Source: Solanum dulcamara
Lineage: Eukaryota; Streptophyta; Magnoliopsida; Solanales; Solanaceae
Direction of reading: 5' to 3'
Length of the DNA stretch: 64,000 nucleotides
NCBI RefSeq assembly: GCF_947179165.1
Contig: NC_077245.1
Location: 573,001 to 637,000 of the forward strand
Each line of letters begins with the position of its first letter. Position 1 is the stretch's first letter. The position numbers and the translations under genes were made by a program. This document shows positions 24,760-38,400 of the stretch, piece after piece. The notes under the pieces are model-generated. The model had not been told where the DNA came from. It saw only the letters and a program-made list of their open reading frames with translations, and did not search any database.

Positions 24760-27130
24760 TGTCAAAGCATCTAACATAACTTTAGAGCCCGACGCAAGAA
24801 TCTCAAACAAATGACACACTACGCATAACCAAACCTCTTGAGCAAGAATTTGCTCCTATTAATATGAAACACTACAGCTGTCATGAATGTGATCGAAAAA
24901 GCACACTTAAACTTGTGAAGTAATATGTCCCTTATCCATTTTTCTAGACTTATATTCTGGAGTTAAAAGCAAAACAACATAACACCAAAAAAAGAAAACA
25001 AAAAATTGGGAAGAAAAGATTATCCAAAATACAAGAGACTTCATAGGATGCTACACAATACTAAGTGTCCACTTAAAGGAATTGTTTTATCCAAGATTTG
25101 ATATTTTATCAAGCCATTGGCATTTCTCTTCTATGATGATATACACCAAAATCATGCTTTCTGTATCAACAAAATTCCAACTTTAAAAATGTGATTAAAA
25201 ACAGCAAGAGAAATTACAACTAGTACTTCTTTAATCAAAGATCATAATTATATTGACCCAAACAAATGATGAACAGTAAAACTAAAAATTTACTGATCAA
25301 AGTTCCATCACTAAAGTCAATATAAACCAACACCATTAGAACCCCAATTTCAACGAGCAAAAAAAGAGAGAAAACAAAAAACTTCTACTTGGGGTTGTAA
25401 GAAAACTAGAAATGAATTGAACTTTTCACAAGTCAGCTGAAAAAGTTCATACCTTTATGAAAAAAAGACGATGTTACTCAGCTCACAAGACTCAAAGGGA
25501 AGTTATGAAATCAAGTCTGCAACAAAACCCAAAGATGAAATTAAGCAGAATTCAGAGTCTTCCATGAATCTTGAATTAGGGTTTGAATGGGGCCATGTTG
25601 GGGGTGGGGGTGGGGTTGGTGGGGGAGGAAAAAGGAAGGAGAAAGAGCTGGCAGCAGGGGTTTTGATGTATACAAACAAAGTGGAAAATTACAAATTATT
25701 CTAATATGTAGTTGTCTGGTATTTTAATACTACTTAAAATGTTGAGTTGACTCAGAAAAAAACTTCGTTGACGGAACACACAATTATTTTTGCTCAAAAC
25801 TTCAGAAATTTTTTGTTATTTTCAATATTCTCTATAAAAAAAAATCTGAACAATATTTACTAAATTTAAATATAATTATTTTTTTGTCTAATGTAGTATC
25901 ACGAGTTTTAGATTCGACGGAAAATAATTTAATTAATTTTGCAAAGAAAAATTTTGAGTTTTATATATACATACAACAAATCGCATAATCGAGAAATCGC
26001 ATAATCAAGAAAGAGATTTATACGAGAAATATACTAATTAATCAAGATTAAGATTTTGTTGGTGTATTTACATAATGTAACATAAATTTACCATGAGTCT
26101 TTTCAAGGTTAATCAAAACTTTGTTTGTTAGACTAACTAAAAATAAGTGTAACATCTAGACCATTAATTTTAGATTTTTTTTAATTTCATCTTAAATTAG
26201 TGAAGAAGAAAAAAGAGTGTAAATAGACATAAGAGAATATGAGTAATAAACAATGATCTTCTTAAAATCAGTCTGTCTTAAAGTGATCGAAAAAATATGT
26301 ATTATGATAAATATAAAGAATCCACTCAATCCAAACTGGATCAAATTGATACCTTTTTGGTGTAGATAATTTTATTTTTATGAATAAATATACTCTTTAA
26401 CTTGATTTCAACTTGTATCTATGTCCTTTAATTTTGGATGTATACAAATAAATATTTTAACTTATATAAAATTGAACAGGTAGATACATACGTCCAATTT
26501 GCGTGTATTATGCCTTTCCTTTATTTGTGCTTCTCTCTGTTTTCTCCTATCATTTTCCTAGTGTGAATGCCTTCCCTTTTTTTTCTCGATACATGCACTT
26601 TATGTTTTTGTTTTCTTTTCGTTGTCTTCGCATGAACTTCTTCTTCAACCTACAGTATCAATTTTTAGCAACATTTGATAATGACAAACTAATTATAAAA
26701 TAGCACAAAGTAAATAAATAAAATAAAATAAAAGAGTGTTCACCTCTTATTTCTTTCGATGATATTGCTTAAATGGAACGACACGGATAGTGAAACACAC
26801 AAACGTATGTGTGTGTGTGTCATTGAATTTGACTTGGGTCTTTGAAAGTTCCCAGTACTTGCAACCCAAAATATGGGATGAAGATCAAGATAAAGATTAG
26901 GGAAACATCAATTAGACAAGTATATTTCATATGACGGATTAGTATACTTCTTCAACCTCAAGTATCATAATTTGTGTCATTGGAATTTTCTGTATATCTG
27001 TAGGAAAAAAGAAGAATATTGTATTATTGGATTAGGATGTTTAATCACAACTGTGCTACCAACGAAGGACCAATAGAACAAAAAAAACTGTTTATACAAA
27101 CATATCAATAAATGAAATGAAGATACAATA
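24760..27130. other. Leader/promoter of the U-box gene and AT-rich spacer
   Basis: A leader intron of the U-box gene probably runs from about 24758 to about 25452, judged from a minus-strand GTATG donor-like site near 25448-25452. A G-rich run on the + strand at 25600-25625 falls in the expected leader or promoter. From 25700 onward the DNA is AT-rich with no recognised gene. Confidence 0.4.
25600..25625 (+). promoter_or_regulatory. Potential G-quadruplex motif at the U-box gene 5' end
   Basis: Runs of 5, 5, 4 and 5 guanines separated by 1, 1 and 5 bases fit the standard G3+N1-7 pattern. The G-rich strand is the template strand of the U-box gene, whose leader would be C/T-rich here. Folding and function are inferred only. 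Confidence 0.45.
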
Positions 27131-27462
27131 CTCCTAAAGTATTCATTGGAAATCTATCATATTAAGAGTTTCTTCCATTTCCAAGTTCCAACACCTTCCA
27201 CCGAGAGTGATCAAATAATTCTCTGCTTCATCAAAGCTATGTTGCTCGATTCTCCAAAAATATTGCCGCACTCATATCGAATCTTCTAAAAATACACTAG
27301 TTTTGGTGGATCCAACACACACACTTGAAGAGTACGAGCAAAGTAGCACCAAAGTGCAAAGATATTTCCTGCTCTTTAGTCAGAAAGAAGTCTTCCTGAA
27401 CTTAAAACATATTCCAAGTTCCAAAAGCACTTCATCAGTCCAAGGATCCATGCTAGTAGACA

Positions 27463-30400
27463 TCAAGCCATCTCTTCAGCAAATATGATATCGAAAATTA
27501 CTTGAACTGCAGAAGAAAACCAATTAGAATATAGAAGTTCGGGTTAAAATAACATGTAAGGTGAGCAGTTAAAACAATATTTTACAAGCTTCTTTTTAGC
27601 ACAACTGAAACTCAACTCGAGCTAGCAAAACCTTACTGCATAAAGCCTAATTACAGCTACAAGCAAAATTTTAAGAGGCTTCATATGGTTGCTCTTACCT
27701 TGTACATTTCCTAGGAGCTTTAACTCACAGGCATTAGAAAGCTTGATGAGATGATTAAACAAAGTTACACACCATCAGTAACTTAAACAATATTACGGTG
27801 AGTAACAGCTGCCTTAATACTTAATCGGCAAAGGAAAGAGGAGGAATCACAGAAAACTAAATATCTGAGACTGAAAGTATAAAATTCATAGATTTGATGC
27901 AATTCAATATTTATAAATTAGAATCCTTAAGTTAACTCCTGAGCCTTCTAGGTAAACTGTAAACCTAGAGATCAGGTAATCCAGGAGTAAGAGGCAATAT
28001 ATAACCTATTTGTTTCTTCCATAACAAGCTCTCCATGCATTAGCAAGACAACATCCATATCTTTATTTCAGGCCACACCACGAGAATATCTGCCTTCTAA
28101 TTTTAGGTTGTCCTATACTCATGTCTGATAGAATATTATTGCATCTAATACAAAGTGTTTCTTTCCTTTCTCAAAGAAAGCGAACTTGCAATACCCACAC
28201 CCAACTTTTGACAAAACCAAAATATATTTTGAATTCTTCTCTTCATAAACTTGCAAAGTTCAAACTGTCATGCTATAACAGTTCGTTCTGACAACATGTT
28301 TATTTCAGAGGAAAGAATAACTGCAGCCTTATATTGATGAACTGTCTGATAGACTGTTGGATTCATACTGACACCACTTTTACTGTCATCTTTTTTTTCC
28401 CGATGAATAAGATGGATAGTTTTGTTCACAATGGGATCTGCATAGCTTCAAACTCACATCATATGCCACATCAATTAGCAAGTCACTTGAATTCCTTTAC
28501 TACATTGATTTTTACTCACCTTCCTCTTTGGGAATGTTAGGCTGATCAACCAACAGTTGCCGAAGCGCACCTAAATCATCAGTTGCACTGCAGGATAGTC
28601 AAGTTACAATATGTGCATAAATTTTTAGAAAGAGAGAGAGAAACGGAACCTAATGAAAAGACTACAATGAAAACCCTGAATTTCCCTTATAATCAATCTA
28701 TTAAAAACTAAGAGTGTCTTTTTAAAAGTAGTTCTGCAAATTCTCGACTATTTTGTTCCTTTTCTAGGAAGTATTCATACGAAAAATACTAACATAAAAT
28801 GATAGCCTAATGAAGGGACGGAAAAATCGTGTGTAGATCAAAGCTTGAGGGCCAATACAACCATAAAACTGTAGGAAATAATTCATGAAATGTTTAGAAA
28901 TTACTGAGGACTGCATACCATTAGTGCACTGATTCAAATGAAGCAAATTATTATGCTGCATTATTAACTTCTAGTGTTGTTACCTTAATGTGAGGCCTAT
29001 TTAATAGTTAAATAACACTTGAAATGAAAAATGATATCACCGGATAGGAGCTAGTGTCTTCATTTTCATCAGTTAGGATTATCTGAACATTTTTCTTGGG
29101 GAACCACGTAAACTGATAGAGGACAGCTAAATAACATCCTATCCCTCAAGCTCTGCCAGTGAGAATTAGAGAGGAAATAAGTGGCCAAAACTGTCGCATC
29201 ATACCTGGGTTTTAAAGCAACTGCTGAAATTGCTGATATGACCGATAATTTCAGACGGTACCTGAAAAAATGTACCAAGGGAATCAGTAACACAAGTTCG
29301 ATGTATATCACAAATACACAAGGATTAGAAATAGTTCCTACAGCAAAGGATAATTATATTGAATTCATTGGAGGTGACGGAGGAGAACGAGAAGAAAGAG
29401 ATAAACTTGATACCAAACAAGAAATTTCTTCATGTTACCCTGACATAGCAAATAGATCACCCAAATCATTATCATAGTAACAAGAAAAAGCTCCTGTTTG
29501 AGAAAGTGAACTTGAGATACTAAGAAGGTGATGGCAGATTGCATGATTATCTAGCATTTTTTTTTTGGATAATTACATGATTATCAAATTCTTAGGAAGA
29601 AAGATCAAAGTACAGCTATAATAGAGAAAAGGCAAAGTTAGAGAGGAAAAAAATAAAAAGAGCACAAAAATTACTTGGAAAACAACATGTTCATGCCTAA
29701 TAAAGGCTCTGCGATGGAATTTGCTTGTACTAAAAGACAACAAATTTTCTCATTTAAGACAAACAAGGCAGGAAAAGAGAAACAGGGAAAATATATATAT
29801 GTTTTTCGATATGCATACTCTGATTTGTGCATCTCATAAAGAAGTTGTAGCCCATCCAAGCAATCAGCAATGCTTGGTTTTATCCCAACGCGTTGCTGCA
29901 GCTGTTTCACATTCTTCTGAACAGATCCCCCTTTTATGAGCTGTCTACCATCACGGACCATCTTATCAAGCGACAATACAACCGAATGAAACTTTTCCCT
30001 AGATTTTGAACCAAACATTAAGAGGGGAAGAAAAGAAAAACCTCTTAGTGGATAAGTCAACTTCTAGCTCAAAGAATTTAATGCACAGACAACTGTAGAA
30101 GCAACTCAACTACTGCTCTATTACATTACGAAGGAGTAACAAAAAATTCATCCCACAGTCTTAAGAAAGTTATAAATAAGGAAGATGATGCTACTTTTAC
30201 TAGAATAATCAAATACAAGAAAAAAGAACAAAGAACAAACATAGAAAGGAAAAATGACAATATTTTGAGTTTCAAAACTGACAAAAGAGTGTGTTTGCTG
30301 GTAGCTATTTTACTCTAGTTAGAGACTTAGACGACAACATACCCGGTGTAATCCCACAAGTAATTTGGGGAGGGTAAGATGTACACAAACATTACCCCTA

Positions 30401-31035
30401 CCCTTTGTGAGGCAGATAGGGTATTTCCGATAGACCCTCAACTAGAGACTTGTGTATCACTATTTCTAGATATACTACAGTTTAACATAAAAGACCTTTT
30501 TTCTTTTTCTTTTTTGATATTAGAATGCGCCCAAAATGGAAAAAGGATTAGTTTGGATTGACATAAACTTAGAACCACAGGAATAGAAAGGCCTACAGAG
30601 TTTCATTCATTGAAATCAAAATAGTCTGTAGAGAATTCATTTGTTTAAGCAAGACAGCTTCTTGAATGCCTTCAACACATCTCAGAGCACCATAATTCTT
30701 GAAATCCTGAAGAATCTGCATAAAAATGTATTCTTTTATGAGCTATGTCAAAAGTCTGCAGATAGGTCCAAAGGGTTCATCCAAAACTCATTTGACATTG
30801 TTTATAGATATTGAACCCCTTTGGCTTCTCCGCATATTTATTTTTTATTCACTTCAGACTCCGCCACAGGCTCGGAATATTGGTAAAAAGGTGGGGAAAG
30901 TACCTGTAACCTCTGAATGATGGAAGAAGCATTGGTGAATTGAGATAGTAATCGAGATTGTAGCTCATTCCAATTCTCCATCTCTTCCTTTACTTTCCTG
31001 AATCTCTGCTGATACTTTTTAATTATAATTTCCAT
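27463..31035 (-). CDS. Small coiled-coil protein, At5g43822 / C1orf109 (AIRIM)-like, 6 coding exons, 199 aa
   Basis: Resembles the plant 'uncharacterized protein At5g43822' family, which I place with the C1orf109-like (CA109) group; the animal member AIRIM works with AFG2-type AAA ATPases in late 60S ribosome maturation. Coding exons are 31035-30904, 30715-30597, 29998-29819, 29261-29205, 28587-28520 and 27506-27463; 600 nt stay in frame to TGA at 27463-27465. The N-terminal half is strongly helical ([19 protein letters not shown], then a charged heptad-like region to about residue 130). The C-terminus carries [20 protein letters not shown] and ends AEEMA. There is no signal peptide. An in-frame TTG further upstream is not a credible start; the ATG at 31035 follows a likely leader intron. 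The ribosome role is inferred from the family, not shown here. Confidence 0.85.
30332..30441 (-). mobile_element. TS-type SINE in an intron of the At5g43822-like gene
   Basis: Read on the minus strand the copy has 'agggtctatcggaaatac', 'cacaaagggtaggggtaatg', 'gtgtacatcttaccctcccc' and 'gggattacaccgggtatgtt', the standard order of the TS SINE 3' region. It lies in the 598-base intron between exons 2 and 3, in the sense orientation. Confidence 0.75.
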
Positions 31036-31139
31036 CTCCAATTTACCCAAACCTCTATCAATAATTAATCAAACAATTAAAAAAAAAATCAACTGAGACA
31101 AACATAGAGAGATACAGAGAGGAACATACCACCGGAGTT

Positions 31140-32474
31140 GGCCGGAGAAAGACACGGAGCGACGGGAGTTGTTGGCACCTGCCGAAGAAGTACTAACTTC
31201 GGCTGAAGATAGTACTATATAAATTTATATTTTTTTAAATAATAATTTATATTTAACTTACATTAGACTTTATGAGCATAATCCTAAAATACCCTTAATG
31301 TTAACAACATTTACCTTTTAATAATAATAATAGGGGCATTTTAAAGATCATTGCTAACATTACGGATTTTTTCTATTTTTTTTTCTCACATATTTTTATT
31401 TTAAACATAGAAGCCGTAAAAAGAAATACAAAGACCCAACATAAAAAAGTCTAAAACATTTTATTTTGAAATTCTGGTGTGTTTTGGTAAAATATGAGTT
31501 TCTAATTCCAAAACATGAGTCAAAGTAATATGTAAAAAAATATATATATATTAAATTATTTACCGGTTGCATTTCAAAAAATGTAATTTAGTAGTTACAT
31601 TCTAAAAATGTGATGATTAAAGCTAACGTATCTTCGTTATCGCATTTTTCATGTATATTACTACGTTTTGCATATTTTGAAATTCTTTACACATTAGTAG
31701 ATTTTTACTGCAAAATGAACATTCTGATTGGCTTGAGGGAGAGGGGGATCGGCTATTTTAGTGGTACGCAACCATTAGATGAATTTGCAGCTCTATTTAA
31801 AAAAACAAAGTCAAGTTGTCATTGAATACAAACAACACACCCAATATCCAACACCTAATATCCAATGTAATCCTACAAATGGATCTAAAGAGGATAAAAT
31901 ATTACGCCTACATTTGTGGGTGGAGAGGCTTTCGATAGAACATGGGCTCAAAAAGAACATTATCGAAGCAGGAATTGACATTGAAATAGCTACTGAAATT
32001 ATACAGTAGACAATGATTCCAAACACAAAATTCACGACTCTTCATTTGCCGATCAGCAGTAGAAAAAATTTATTGCGAGTGGCAAACCATTTGATACAAA
32101 AAGTATATCAAACGACAAAAAACTGTGATACAAACATATTGCAGTTCTCGACAATACATGGCGATAAATGAATTCCAAAACCCAAATCCTTCATCCCCTT
32201 TCCCTTTCTCATTTTCCCTCTGTTTCCCTTCTAAGCAGAAAAAACATCGACTATAAAATAACTTGAGCCCGGAAAATATGGACTCTCTGTCATGAAGACC
32301 AGACTACCCTGAGATTCTTCAAACATTTGGAAAACCAATATAAGCTGTATCTTATCAAGACAAGATTTTACCTGTCCTTCTAGGCTATACAACACACATG
32401 CAAATAGATGGCATGGAAAATACCGAGGAACAATGGCCCAATGGCAATCAAATGTAACAAATCATGGCCACAAG
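31140..32474. other. Spacer between the At5g43822-like and EH1-like genes
   Basis: The first 60 bases are GC-richer and are probably the 5' leader of the minus-strand At5g43822-like gene, with an AT-rich promoter to about 31600. The upper part is the 3' UTR region of the EH-domain gene. One diverged SINE lies within. Confidence 0.45.
31840..31955 (-). mobile_element. Diverged TS-type SINE
   Basis: On the + strand the order 'ccaatgtaatcctacaaatgg', 'agaggataaaatattacgcc', 'tttgtgggtggagaggcttt', 'cgatagaacatgggctc' matches the inverse of the TS SINE box by box, with many changes. A short open frame here is a by-product of this repeat. Confidence 0.6.
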
Positions 32475-35400
32475 CTAGAACGAACTCCAATGATCAGAAC
32501 TTTTCTTGGTGTTTTGACTCTCAGATGAGACCTTAAATGGTCCAGTGGATCCAAATGGGTCAGCATCATCAAATGAGTATCCTCGACTATGATCAAAACC
32601 ACTAGCACTACTTATGGAGTCGAACCTCGTGAGAGTCTCCTTTCGTGGGGAAGATCCATGATCATGTGTACTGAAGGAATCATACCTTGAGAAACTGTCA
32701 AAGAAAGGATCTTTCGATCCTACACTATATCTCGGAGAATTACCCGCTCTTGAAAGTGGTGAGCCAGGAACTGAATCCTGAAAGGTAAATGGGCTGTTCT
32801 TCTGGTATCTGCTTTCAGCCCCAGGAGACTCTGTCCTTGTTGGACTTGCACCGAAATCAGTAGAGTCAAAGAAATGTTTCTCTCCATGCTTGACATGATC
32901 CGGCTCCTGCAGGATATAATTAGTCAATGTACAGGGAGACTGTGCAACAGAGCAAACTAGCATTCCATTATCATCAACAGATGGAGTATCAAAAAGCAAA
33001 ATCCAACTTGCAATTGAGATCATTATTGGTTGTGTACAAAGGTGAAGCAAGAATTATCTTAATTGGGCAACCAAGATACAAAATGCAACTATCGGAAACT
33101 CATAAATAAGCAAATAATAAAGAGAAATGATAGAAAACGTTCCTTATAAAATATGAACTAGGATATATTGTTTTATTAAGAGGATGATGTTATTTCACAT
33201 AATAGCAGCAATGAAATTATCAATTATATATAGGAATGGTAAAAGGAGGTAGCATTACATTTTGGCTCAGATTACTTATACAGCAGATTAGTTGTTAAGT
33301 GGAATAGTCAGCTCTTGCACATATTTGCAAAATGACAAGACATGCAACATCTAATAACATTTGAACAGGACTAAATGTGAGTAAGGGTTTGCCTACTCAC
33401 CTTAGCATTGAAGCCCCAAACAGAATCCACATCATCATTATTGTCAAACGTACCCCAGCCAGGTTCATCAAATCTGTTAACCAAATGAAAGGGAAGAAGA
33501 AAAGGACATGAATAAGAATGATGCAAAGCTAGATATAGACCTCTGGCACAAGTACAGAGACGGCATGCCCGACAAGATCAAGGACACAGAGAAAGACTTA
33601 ATAGTTTGTGGGACATGACTCAATGAGGGCATTGAAGAAACATGTTTGTGCTAGTAGGCAACTTCACCATTTTAATATACACCAATCCAATCAAAGAGCC
33701 AAAATTCGTGTATAAAATGCCAGTACAAACAAATGATTGTTTATCCCCCACCCACCTACTAAAGTTTCTCCTTGGTACTTACCTTAAAGGAAAATATTCT
33801 CCAATCATCTGTCTAGTGCAAAAGCTTGAGCATTTTTCTACCTTTTTTAAATGAGACAAGGAAAAACATGCATTCAAGAGATATATGGGTTTCTCTGTAA
33901 CATACTTGAGCATTTTCCTACCTTAAGTCATGATTTTCTTTTTCCCCTTCCCGTGATCAATTTAGAAATTTCTTCAGAAGTCAAACTACTTGCACATACT
34001 TCCCCTTAGATTTATGCTGATCATACTTGCTACTTTGAGATTTTCTTACCAAAAGAAGCAATATCTAGTTTAAACTTAAGAGGCCCTTTTTGCTTATAAA
34101 ACTAACTGAATTGCCATTCAAAACCAATATTTTTAGCCAAACAACTTCATACAAAAATACTCAGCTACCCAACGCACATTCTCCAGCACACCCTTTCACA
34201 TCAACACTCTCCAACATCTCTTGCATCTTAGTCTTTAAACTAACTCTGGAGGCAAAAGTTCAATTAAGCAAAAGAAGTTTCACCAGTGGATTAGTACAAC
34301 AAAACTATGGGTACAAAGTCCTAGTCGTCCAGAAAAATTGTACTCACTCTGACAATCCCCTTTAATTGGCATAACCGTATAGCAACTACTCCACTATCTC
34401 GCTGCTATCTTGCTCTGGTTACCAACTCAAAATACTTACCATGAAGGATTTGAGGTCAAGATGAGATGTTTCAGCCAGGAAAGAATAAAATGAGTTTCTT
34501 CTCTCTTTTTCCTTTGGAATAAGAAAGGCAAGGGAGCAGGGGATGGGTGGGGAAAGGGAACAAGAAAGGGACTTTGATGATGCAAGGATGAGAGAAGCAT
34601 GGGATGCTTTTGTTCTTTTACTGTGGGTGGCAAGCCTCACTGTTTTGGAGAACTTCATTTTGTGCTGAATTAGTAAATATTATAGAGATAAAATAAGGAG
34701 CTTTATGTAAATTCAAACCAGAATGCAGTGAGACTGCAAAGCATAAATCTTGATGGAGGTATGATTAATTAACAGTACATTTCATCTTTACTATTCAGAA
34801 CATAAAATGCCATATTCTGTTATTAATTTATTTACAAACTAATGAGACAGACGCAAGACATGCTAAGGCTTCATGCAGACACTAGTGAACAGTGGTCAAA
34901 GACACTGGCCAAAACGATTCAGACAGAGTGAAACATGCATCAAGCATGTCCTCGTAGATTTAAACGGACGTTGTGCATCAAAGTTCTGAAAGCTTCATAA
35001 ACTATGAAAATATGGAACTAGTAGAAATGGAGAAATACAGATGGAAAATATTGCACGTAATAGCCAAATTATACCTATCAATTTCAGATTCCGTTTTAAA
35101 GCTCTTGCCGAAATGGTTATCAGAGTATTCACCAGATGGACTATCGAATGCTGTTCGTTCTCGTGGACTTCCCGCTGGACTTTTTGACTCCTCGTCACTA
35201 TGCATATACATCAAATCAGTCTCAACAGTACTATTATTTCCTTTAGCAGAATGGTTTTCTGACTTGGCATCAGCATTTGACATAGAATCAGGGGATTCGC
35301 GATGAGTCGGAGAACTTTCATTCTGAATAGATGTGGATTGGGAATTTGCAGGCAAAGCTACATCAAAAGAAAATCCTGCAGAAAGTGACATAAGGATGCA

Positions 35401-38400
35401 CATACGTCAAACATTATGCAACTTATTCAAAGATGGTGTCAGAAAGACAACTGATGAAGAACAGGAAAAGAGGGAGGGAATATATTCAAGAAAGCAAACC
35501 TTCATCTTCGAATTTATCCCAATCTTCATCCCAAACAGCTGATATCTCCGGAATTCCAGGTTGCCAGCCTTGAGAAGATCGTTCCAGACCAAAAGAGTTA
35601 GATGGAAAATATAATAAACAAATGTAGTGCAACAAATTGAAAAGTTATCAGCTATCTTCGAGTTTTCAAAAAAAAAATCTTAATAAACAACATCAACACA
35701 ATAAATTCAAAACCCATTGAAAAATATTCAATTGAATCAATTTTCGATAATAACTGCAAGAATTGAGGAAGAATGAGTTCCAATTGTATTATCTGAGTAG
35801 CAAACACAGAAAACATAGGACCTCAAGAACTGAAATGACATTCTGCACATATGCAGATGAAATTGGTAGGGTTGACTTCTTACCCAGGGTAGGATGTTCA
35901 GAATTCAAAAGAGACTCGGTAGGAGCAGGAAAAACATAACAAAAGGAGAACAAACTGTCAAGACATAGAAAAACAATGGGAATAACAACCTACCAGGGGG
36001 GAGTTCAATTAACGCAGTTGACTTCATATTAAGCTCGTGTTTCTTGCAACGATCCACCAAGGCCTTCAGTAGCTCCTCAAGATCATGTTGTATGCGATCA
36101 GCACGGACCTAGACAACCAAGGCCAAAACATAGCATAAGTTCCTATGGAAACACACACTTCCCAATAGTTTACCTGAGTAACCAAATCAATTAGGTCTGT
36201 TATCTTCACCTGAAGAATACCATCAGTGCTGCCACCTTGTTCCATTTTAGTGATTGCCTGTTGCAACTCCAGCTTCCTCTCCTGAATAAGGGAAATTTTT
36301 TTTCCTTTTATCTCAAAGAAATTGAAACTTATATGCACCAACAAGTCAACAAGCACTAAATACTAGGAAAAGAATAAAACAAATAACAACCTAGAAAATG
36401 CTATAAACAAGCCAGCTAAACAATTAAAGCATTGGAACACTAGAAGAAGCCAGGAAGGCATTTCATCATAGAGATGCAGGGAGGGAATGGTATATTCTTA
36501 TGTGTATAGCATCTTGCAGCAGTAAACTCAAATCTTTCGATATGTGAAAGAGCTGGGATATATAACTATAATATACATTTGAAAGAATATATGGAGAAAA
36601 ATGTTACTTGAGTATCACGAAATGATGCCTCTTCAATTGTGAGTTTAGAAGCAATTTCTGCAACTTGCTTGTACTTCTCTTCATATTTTTTGGCAAGCAG
36701 CTCAGCCTAAAATAACTCATCAATTGACAAAGTGCAAAAGAAGGGAGAAATTAAAACCTCACAAATTATGAACTTCAAAGAGAGAGAGAGAGAGAGAGAG
36801 AGATCAATGGGCTGAAAGAATACCTCACGTTTATCAGCCAATGCCCTTTCAGTGATTTCATTAAGTCGATTATCACACCTACTTTTGTACAAAACCTGGA
36901 GGAAAGCCCAATGAATAAAGAAAATGGATGAGATGGCGAAAAATGTAGAGATAAATATAACATAAAGAGCAGGTGATAGTTGAGAAAAACAACTGGAAAC
37001 AATAGAAATGTGACAATGCTGTGCATTGAAGGCAGTAACTACTCACAAGATCCTGCATTTTTGTGCGGTAGAATTCAAGCTTCTCCTTGGAATCCAGAAG
37101 CATCTTGTCCTTGCTTTCACCCTTATCAAACAAAGGAATTAGGTTTACTAACAATATCATGAAGTAGATAGAGTGCTAGAATTCATCACACATACAGCTT
37201 CTAACCTGAATATGTCCGCATACTAGATTTCTTTGTAGCTAATTAGATGACTAGCCTAAGTTCGTAACATTCTAATCAATTGAATCTTGAAAAAGTATCA
37301 GATGGTATGGCACTGAGACAGCCTGACAGTAGTTGTTAGACACATTAAGTTTCTGGACAGGGGGCAGCTAGGAGAGACTGCACCATTGTCAATAGTTTGA
37401 CTTCATTTTCTTGAGGAATCATTATCCACGTTAAGCTGCACACAATCACTACCTGCCTGAATTTACTCCAGGAGAGTCTTGAGGTTAACGATCCCTCCAG
37501 GGTGCGGGGCAATTGTAATCAAAATATTTCTTTTACTCAGTAGGTGCACTCAAGATTTCTGTAACTCAATTACAAGAAAAACCACAGAGGAGACAAATTA
37601 CCTAGAATATAAAGGAAATAATACCTTATTGTCTCCTGCTGCTGTCTCTTCTCCCTTTGACTCCGACATATTCTGCTCCCCATTACTTAGTTGGTCCATA
37701 TGAGAATTATTCATTGATGTTGCTCTAGCATTTTGCTGATTAAATTGCATCGATCGGTCAGACTGAGGTAATGCCCCCTGCATTGGAGGTCTTAATCCAG
37801 GATGTGCAACTGGCTGTGCACCAGGCAACCCTTGTGGAGGTCTTACACCTAAGCATAACCAGAATGATGAAACAATTTCAGTATACCTACAAAGTGGTCG
37901 AAACTTAAAACAGCTAAAATGCGGTTTAGGTAGTACCGGAAGCAGGGCCCCAGCCAGTGCTTCCATAAGAAGCAGTGGGCGGACCTGCCAGGGCCAGCAG
38001 AGTCTCATCAAGCATAACGCTATTCGGCAGTGTAGATGGAAGAGAGCGGCCTTCCCTATATCGTTCCATCAAATACAGAGATACACAGAACTCCCTCAAA
38101 GAGAGCATGCTGTCATTATCTTGATCAGCCAAGTCCCACACCTGCTTCAAGACCTCTGACAGAAACCACGAATGATATTACTGAACATTATGAATGTAAA
38201 ACAAACTCCAAATGACACTAAATAAGACAATTAGGTACATGTTTTGAGGCTTGGCATGCTTTTTTAGGGGGAGTATGGAGTACTAATGTACAAATCTTGA
38301 AAAAGATTATGTGGCCAAATGCGAAAATAGTAAGTTATTTTTTAGCTTGGTCAGGATTCAAAGTCCAAAAACTTGAAGTTAAAGAATATTCAAAAAAACA

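Noticed and set aside
31779..32009. 76-codon + frame
   Set aside because: It overlaps the diverged TS SINE at 31840-31955, which explains the sequence.
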